64,000 bases of DNA from Closterium sp. Naga37s-1 (lineage: Eukaryota > Streptophyta > Zygnematophyceae > Desmidiales > Closteriaceae). The stretch covers positions 1,922,501 to 1,986,500 of the forward strand of contig CANJKZ010000777.1 in NCBI GenBank assembly GCA_947471745.1, read 5' to 3'. The translations under genes and the position numbers were made by a program. Every line of letters begins with the position of its first letter. Within the stretch, counting starts at the first letter, position 1. Positions 32,177 through 64,000 of the stretch are shown piece by piece. The notes under the pieces were generated by a model. That model saw nothing but the letters and a program-made list of their open reading frames with translations. It had not been told where the DNA came from and did no database searches.

Positions 32177-34838
32177 GGCTGCAGCGGGTGATGATGAACT
32201 GGGCTGAAAACTATGTGCCTTGGGCTGGAAGAGAAAGCTCGAGGAAAAGCGTTGCGAAATTGTTCTCGGGCTGGAGGAAAACTGGATGTGATGAGTACCG
32301 TAGGTTTGCGGCGCATTTTATAAGAGCGGTAGGCAGCAGCCGCAGACCATGAGGAGCAAGGGTCCAGATCGTGCCGCTGATAAGGTAAGTCGGCCGCTGG
32401 TCGGTGATAGGTAAGCATGGTGGCGTATTTGGTCGGTGTGTGTTGAGCTGGACCACCGTCATCGCGAAAAAGGAAAGCTGCGAAAATTGGCCTCCGAAGG
32501 TTTTTCTGCGGAAACCTGGCGTACAAGTTGCGCGAAGTATCCAAAAATCAACGCACGAAAATCGCAACATTCGGTACACCAGTTGCTTTTCCGTCAACTT
32601 TTTCGGGTCAGTCGGTGGCGAACGTTCGAGAGAGATTCCATGCGGTTTTGCAGAGTGACGAGGGCAGTGTAATGTAACCATAAATTTAACGAAACAAATC
32701 GAATCCACGAAGTCCAGCGAGGTTCGCCAACTGCATACATTGTTTTCGTTCAGTGTCCAATCTGAACCCAACCACCCAACCCAACCCACACAAGTCTGCT
32801 GGTTTCTTTAGGGGTGTGACGTGTACGCCAGAAAATCTAATTTAAGCCAATCAATGTTGTTTCTGTGAGTGGTCAATCAATCTGCACCCGCTGTTTTGTA
32901 CACGTCAGCTAGAACCACCCATGATTCCCCTATTTACCCCTGCATTCGTCCCGTACCTACAACCAACCTTACTCCCCCTCACCTTGTTCATTTTGTATTC
33001 AGTGTTCATCACTATCGTCCTCCTAGTTCCTTAGATTCGCATCTTAGATAGTGGTTTACAGAAACCGCATGCTAACTAACTTAGGCGCTTCGTTAACCTT
33101 GTTGTCCTTTTGACGACCTGTTTTTCATTAGTCTTCCGTCCCCTGCCTCTTTTTTTTCCCATATTGCGCCACCGGGTATTGACGGAAATTTTCCAACATC
33201 ACCATCGCGCTGCAGCAGCTGCGCTGGCTGCTTGGGTGGGCCTCGTTCACGCAGAGCCCGGAAATCGTCGCGCAGCATCCCAGGTGTGATTAGTGTATGT
33301 TGTTTCAATCTGCCTATTTTGTTGATTTCGTTCACTTTTAACTAGCAAGTTTCGTAATGTTGTTACTCAATCTCAATGTATCGATTCCGAGCTTCGTTTT
33401 GTGCGTAGCTACTATTGTCGCGATGTATTCTGTTTTTGGCAATTTGTTCTGTGTTTGCAACTAATCATTTGAATGTCCGGTTTCCAACATAGGGTGACCA
33501 TTTTTACGATCGCGAATATGGCTGTCGCAACAGCATCGTCGTGTGCGTAACCATCGTCGATAGTACCGCCGCGAGTGACCATGCTTACAACGAAGTACAT
33601 GCTTTAACTAACCCCTCTGGAGCAATGTGCGCGGGATGCATGACAGTATGCTGTGTGTGCATGTGTTGCAGGGCGTACCTGTTTTTGCGGGCTTATCGTC
33701 TACCAGAAACACAATATGTTTATTTTTCACCATTAAATCGTACTCCAGCATTGCGAATGGTGAGTGCTCATTTACGTTGACTGCACTAGCAGCAGCATCC
33801 CACAGGCGAATGGTGAGTGGCAGAAAGTTGTAATTTCTCGCTTGTTCACCATGTTTTTATTTTCTTTGTTCTTGCAGGTTAAATTAGTTGGCTAACTCTG
33901 CAGAGGTTGCAACTTGTTAGCTGTGCATATGCGTAGTGATTGTCGTAAGGTTGGGCAGAGAAGCAGGTATAGACACTTAGCAGTGCATTACAAGTTAGGC
34001 GTAGGTGTAGAAACCAAGTGAGTGTATGCGTTGTGAAAACTATATGAAGAATGAGGATATACATGAAAGTGTACCTTCGGAATTGCCACGTCGATCAGAT
34101 TTGTCGCAGGGATTTTGCAGTAATTGCCAACCAATCGTACGATGTTACTGTAGACCAATATCAGGCTCTGATTGGTCCACAGGGCAAGATCACGTGAGTC
34201 AATCAGATTCGCATCCGACGGTTTACGTTAGAGTACGGTGTCCGCCATGTCAGCACGTTGGAGTTTCATCTCGAATACGCCGTACGCCACGTGGCGTTGT
34301 CGAGACACTTTCGCACAGGTTGCTCTAAATTGACGGGAAAGTTGCTTTACTGTTTACTTGGTCAGTTGAGTCAATGTGTACAGTTAGTGAAGGAAGAGTG
34401 ACGGGAAAGTTGCTTTGCAAGTCACGTTCGGTGTGCAGATTTAGAACCTTGACTTTTACCTGGCGTAAAAAAAAATATCGTGAAAGTTGCAGCAGAGTAA
34501 CTTTTACGTTTCTTTTCGAACTGCCCTTTTTCGCGATGGTAAGGGTGCGACAGAAGTGGGTTTGGTTGGTAGAGGGAACTGTGGGAGAAGCACGAGGGAG
34601 ATTTTTGCTGCTGAAACGAAATGCGAAATCGAACCGCACAATGAACGTGTGATGCGATGCGACGCATTCCCGATGCGCGGCTCCAGGTTCTATCCAGCTC
34701 AATCGAGTCGTTCAAACGAGTTTGTTGTTCAGCACGCGATATTTATTCCTGGGCTTGGGTTGGCGAAATCTTTGCTGCACAAGTTTTGTGAGGGAGATCG
34801 TGAGGCATGCGAGGGAGCCGTTGCGTGATGGTTCTTTA
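32177..34838. other. Gene-poor stretch
   Basis: Contains the promoter of the minus-strand secreted protein. Several 60-190-codon frames occur, none with a recognisable domain. A 17-bp direct repeat (GACGGGAAAGTTGCTTT) lies at 34334 and 34401. No gene supported. Confidence 0.4.
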
Positions 34839-35377
34839 GGACGCGTTGCATTTCCCGGTGCACTGCATCGGCTCGGCTCGAATTGGCATGAGCCAGGTCG
34901 TGCCAGACTCGAGCCTTGGGAACCTCGAAACCTCGTCATGAAATTTGAGAATGTTACTGTGCAATTTCCAGACACGAATCGGGAAATGTTCCCACCAACA
35001 CCCGCAGCGTTTTCAGGTCAAGTCAAGAAAAGAACCGCAACAACGGCAAAAGTAATCATCGTAACACTCTTGTTGAGTGAGGGAGGGAGTGCGTTGGCGA
35101 AAGGGTAGGTGTCGAAATGAGAGCTGTAACCAGGGATTCTGGCAACAACTAAATATTCGCGAGGGCAGAGTGGCGGTTTGGCAGCGGGGGTCAATCTGAT
35201 GGCACATGGCAGGTCGTACTGGCTCGATCCATAGCGACGCAGTGCACTGACTCGGCTCGAGCCATGCCGTGCCAAGTCAGAGCACCGCGTTGGCTCGGCC
35301 TCCCGGTTGCATGGACCCTTCCTGAACACGTGCTACGAGCCGAGCCGATGTAGTGCACCGGGAATTGCAACGCGTCC
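34839..35377. mobile_element. MITE-like non-autonomous element with 42-bp terminal inverted repeats (PIF/Harbinger-like?)
   Basis: The left arm 34839-34880 (GGACGCGTTGCATTTCCCGG...) is the reverse complement of 35336-35377 with two mismatches in 42. TTA immediately flanks both ends, consistent with a 3-bp target duplication as made by PIF/Harbinger (Tourist-type) elements. The interior (about 455 bp) has no transposase and contains further inverted GGCTCGAGCC-like motifs. Superfamily is inferred from TSD length and the terminal GG only. Confidence 0.75.
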
Positions 35378-36426
35378 TTATTAGTTGAAAGAACTTGCAA
35401 ATCGCTACATTAAACCCAGAGGGTCAAGAAGCACGATACTGGTTCAAGCTTCCTAACCTTGGTTGGGTGTAACCCGGTTCCCACCAGGGGCCAACAATGT
35501 CAACACACAAGGCCCAAACTCAACTTTCGCCAACCAAAAGCACTGTAGCAACGACGTTTCAGCCCTATGAACATCGCACGGAAAGATCGCCCAACACCAA
35601 CCTCAACAAACATGACCCACTAGCCCAGAGAAACTTGTCCCAAAACGCCAGAGATTAGACCCGCTATCTAAGAACTACTATTATAGTCGCTGAGCAAGAG
35701 CTATTCGCCAACAAACCGCACTGGACGTATGCGCAGCTCGATAACAACGTCCGGTGCGTGAAGATTGTCGTCAACGCAACCACATTGCCGCACAAAGCCT
35801 TAGGAATCTACTAATGACGAGAATAAAGTACAATCTAATGCCATCGGGACGACCACGTACGGCCTTAGCAAGATCCTATACGATGGCGCGTCGCGCCCAG
35901 GTTCTTTAGGGTTACGTTGCCCATAGCTCCACGATTGCTAAGACGCATCTCGCACTCGGCACGAGTGTGAAACATTCGTGACATTGAGGGTTCGCCGCGG
36001 CTCACTCGCGTTAGGCATTTCGCCACGGCACACTCGCGCCGTCGCATGCGCCGCTGCTCCCTCGCGCTGTCGCATTCGTCACGGCACACTCGCGCAAGCA
36101 CATTTCCCGCTGCACACTCGCGCTGTCGCATTGTTCTCAGTTAGCCTGGCGGGCGGCTGCCACGTCGGCGCGTCGCGGCTTGAGAGAAGGCCAGCGAATC
36201 GTGGCTTTAGTGACGTCATCTTCTCCTGCCCCTGGTGTGAGCGACGTCACCTCGGGATCTCCGCGTACCTCGAGAGTTTCTGGACCGTCCGATCGCATCA
36301 ATCTGTCCCCGTTACAAACCGTCGATCAAACTCTTCAAACCCCACCGCCATCAATCATGCTGACATCATCCGTTCCGCTCCGCCATCCCCTTACCAGTTC
36401 CTTCTCCGCGCGCATCCCTTACGCTG
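35378..36426. other. Spacer with short CACTCGCG/GTCGCA repeats
   Basis: 35990-36150 holds a run of related CACTCGCG and CGTCGCAT words at irregular 20-40-bp spacing. The rest is unremarkable. It should contain the promoter of the bS18 gene. Confidence 0.45.
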
Positions 36427-38101
36427 ATGAGATCGCTGGGGGCTTCATTGCGCTCTAAGCCCCCTCCTCCCTCTCAGTTTACTACGTACCATCTCGCACC
36501 TCACCTTTCATTCAACCATGCCTATCCCTCTCCTCGTCTCGCCCTCTTCCCCGTTGCAGCGCCATTCCACTTCGCCCCGCTCCCAGCCCCAGCAGCAGCC
36601 AGCGCGGATCAGATTGCGGGCGGTGGTGGCGGGGGGTCGGGGGAAGGCGGGGCGGAGGCGGGAGGCGGAGGGGAGGGGCAGAAGGAGGAGGTCGGGGAGT
36701 GGCGGCAGTGGATCCAGCAGGCGCTCTCCAGTGAGTGCTGCTGACACGTGGCAGTCTCACACACAGAACACGTGGCAGTGTCACACGCTAGGCTCCAATG
36801 AATGCAGTTACAACGTAGCAGCTTCTCACTCCAAGCTCTAGGTAGCCAGGTCATCCCTGCCACGCACGCGCTGTTTCATTGGTGGAACCTTGTCCTGCCA
36901 CGTGGCTCTCAGCAGCGCGTTTGGCGTACATGTGTATTGCATGTGTGCTGCTTGTGTGCTGCACGTGTGTGTGCATGTGCGTGCCTGGTCGCCTGGCAGA
37001 GGACGGCGAGGGGGGAGGCGGAGAGGGGCGTTAGCAGCAGGCGCGCATGGCAATAGATGGGTGGTCCATCGCACGTTACCTCCCCTCATATTGTGTCGTC
37101 CGTCCATTTCACTATGCCCATGCGCTATTTTCCTTGCCTCCGCTCCTCTTCCCCATTCCTCACCTCCCTGACATTTTCCATTCCCCCCATCTCTCTCTCT
37201 TCTGCCTACATCGCGCCCCCCACCCCACATCCTTCCCTGCATCTCTCCCTGTCCTCCCAACCCCCGTCCCTGACCCTCAAAGCAGCCAAGCTAAGCAGGC
37301 AATTGGGCATGGACATATCTCAGCCTCTCCCAGACGGCACGGGGGACTTGCTTTAGCAATCTGCCCACCCCAACCACCAAGGAGACTCTGCGTGCTGCTG
37401 ACTTCCGCGTGAGATGAGGGGAGGGATGGAGAGGGGGCAATGAAGGCACAGGGGGGGGAAGTGAGGGCGGATAGGCACAGGGAGGGAGTGGGCAAGGGGA
37501 GGAACAGAGAAGTGGCGAAGTTGGATTGTGAAATATGTATATGGGAGTCAGGGCAGCACACAGGGGCATAGTGGAACGGGAAACTCTGCTGACTGGGTCC
37601 ATGTGCTTCTTGAGAATTCTGAAATTCAGGTGCATGTGCTTCCGGCAAGATCAGACCCAGGAACAAGGTGAGCCCGCAGTCTCACTCTCCTCATGTTAGG
37701 TTCCAAGTTGCTCTACTGTCTGTGCTGTCTACTCTCACTCCTCGTACAAGTTACAGTGCGTACTGCCATGTGTGCTGCCTGCCTATCCTCCTCACTCACA
37801 CTCCCTGTAAAACCTTTTCCTCCACATTAACAAGCACACATGCATGTCATTCACCTCCACTCCTCATGCCATGTCGCCGTCCGTCACTATCCACGCATGC
37901 AGTGCAGACTCGGCTGTCTGCCAAGGCGCAGCGCCGCGTGGCTCGGGAAATGCGAACTGCGCGGGTGTTCGGGCTCATGCCTTACACGCAGTCAGGGCGC
38001 CGCCGTTTAGGTTCGGCAAGGACCCGAACCTGGAGTCGGGGGAGCCGGACAAGGAGGAGCTTGACATGGCAGCTGCTGTTGTGGGGGACGATGAGCTCTA
38101 A
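36427..38101 (+). CDS. Organellar ribosomal protein bS18 family, with apparent frameshift near the C-terminus
   Basis: Exon 1 is 36427-36730 (organelle-type leader, then Gly/Glu-rich sequence ending WRQWIQQALS). Later exons supported by the family are 37357-37408 (NLPTPTTKETLRAADFR), 37630-37667 (SGKIRPRNK) and 37908-38101 (TRLSAKAQRRVAREMRTARV then FGLMPYT). From memory of plant mitochondrial S18, ADFRN..., the (A/S)GkI-r-R block, then TR-SAKAQR-vAReiktARaFGLmPfT, is diagnostic; S18 binds the small-subunit platform beside uS6 and bS6. After FGLMPYT the plausible continuation (RAPPFRFGKDPN ... VVGDDEL-stop) is in a different frame, equivalent to a missing base or two extra bases near 37985-38000. 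Exons between 36730 and 37357, and around 37410-37630, are not resolved. Confidence 0.65.
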
Positions 38102-38646
38102 GGCCATGACTGGGAGATAGCATGCTCAGGGTAGTTGGAGACTAGAGCAGGAAGAATCTGCATCATGCACATTGGCTTACCGCTGTGATCCAGTGTTAGA
38201 ACTTCATTGTGTATTTTGTTTTGCTGAAGAAAAATCCAGTAGCGTATGGCCTTGAAAGTTGACCTAGCAAAGATGCCATCAAGTGCTTCCTACAATTGAC
38301 TGAGTGCAAGATATAGATCTGTAGCTTAACTACTCTGCTCGTGGTGACTCATGCGCTTTGTCCACGTGATTTGATGATGAGCTAGAATCTGAAATGGTTA
38401 ACGAGCCGACAAGCTGCTGTATTCCTGGGCTGTTTTGCCTAGGCAATTTTTTAGGAATCGTTCCTACTACAAATTCACCTTCTGGGTAGTCAACAATGAA
38501 ACATGAATACGACTCCACTCCATTGGGAAATATGAAACGAAACATACCACAAGCATAATTGCAGCCTCTGAAATCACGTTATTTCCGTACTACCACCTAG
38601 CAAGTTACCTCTCGAGTTATCTCGCTTGCTGCTGCTTCTCCTGCAG
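38102..38646. other. Convergent 3' spacer
   Basis: Between the bS18 stop and the palmitoyltransferase 3' copies. No gene recognised. Confidence 0.4.
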
Positions 38647-38735
38647 TCACTGCTCATCGTATCTGTCGTCCTCTCTCAAGAAGCACCTCCAGTTCTTCAC
38701 GAAGCCACGGTCGTACGGGTTGTGGAAGTGCTTCG
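38647..38735 (-). pseudogene. Decayed downstream copy of the DHHC-protein terminal exon
   Basis: Minus strand codes SKHFHNPYDRGFVKNWRCFL then REDDRYDEQ-stop, nearly the same as the real terminal exon just upstream of it in transcription (38876-38749). Another exon-boundary duplicate. Confidence 0.85.
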
Positions 38736-38748
38736 ACCACCAAGTCAG

Positions 38749-64000
<25,252 letters not shown>

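Noticed and set aside
33093-33335. Possible coding exon around 33160-33290 (Ala-rich plus frame)
   Set aside because: Short, no family motif and no convincing splice partner.
34487-34828. 113-codon frame upstream of and next to the MITE
   Set aside because: No domain; flanked by short repeats; no sign of selection visible.

Overview
The window looks like nuclear DNA of a green-lineage photosynthetic eukaryote. Genes are split by GT-AG introns. Plastid-type products are present: a TIC62-like protein with FNR-docking repeats, a transit-peptide 2-isopropylmalate synthase and a DUF1997 protein. The retroelement carries a plant-type copia primer-binding site. My best guess is a streptophyte alga (a zygnematophyte such as Closterium would fit the repeat-rich introns), but nothing in the window proves the species.

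Layout, left to right: (1) 3' part of a DUF971 gene (+, 1-1115); (2) TIC62-like gene of 14 exons (+, 1641-6416); (3) low-complexity acidic protein gene whose frame is broken by a 44-bp tandem duplication (-, 6938-8897); (4) DUF1997 gene (+, 9882-14668); (5) PRP22/DHX8 splicing helicase (-, 16046-20254); (6) 2-isopropylmalate synthase (+, 21149-30599); (7) small secreted Cys/Lys-rich protein (-, 31635-32176); (8) MITE-like element (34839-35377); (9) bS18-family organellar ribosomal protein (+, 36427-38101); (10) a giant DHHC palmitoyltransferase gene (-, 38749 to beyond the right edge). The last gene's introns hold kilobase-scale satellites, and it is split by a 12.1-kb tandem pair of Ty1/copia elements (50396-62504) flanked by one 5-bp target-site duplication.

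The most unusual property is how the host genes are built. Almost every intron of the DUF1997, IPMS, PRP22 and palmitoyltransferase genes contains extra, decaying copies of the neighbouring exon end. These come from tandem duplications spanning splice junctions: 5' exon halves with acceptors pile up upstream of an exon, and 3' exon halves with donors pile up downstream. Many copies are separated by one short palindrome family, TTTTGAG-NNNN-CTCAAAA, whose central tetramer is itself self-complementary (TCGA, ACGT, GCGC or AATT). The same palindrome also sits between the two copies of non-exonic tandem duplications. I know of no described element or repair product with this form; it is the main candidate for an undescribed system here. 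Several minisatellites are seeded from exon sequence.

The genes do not form an operon or cluster. They are independent eukaryotic loci: plastid redox tethering (TIC62), leucine synthesis (IPMS), mRNA release from the spliceosome (PRP22), organellar translation (bS18) and protein S-acylation (DHHC). All exon structures were deduced by eye from splice consensus, reading phase and remembered family signatures; no alignment was run.
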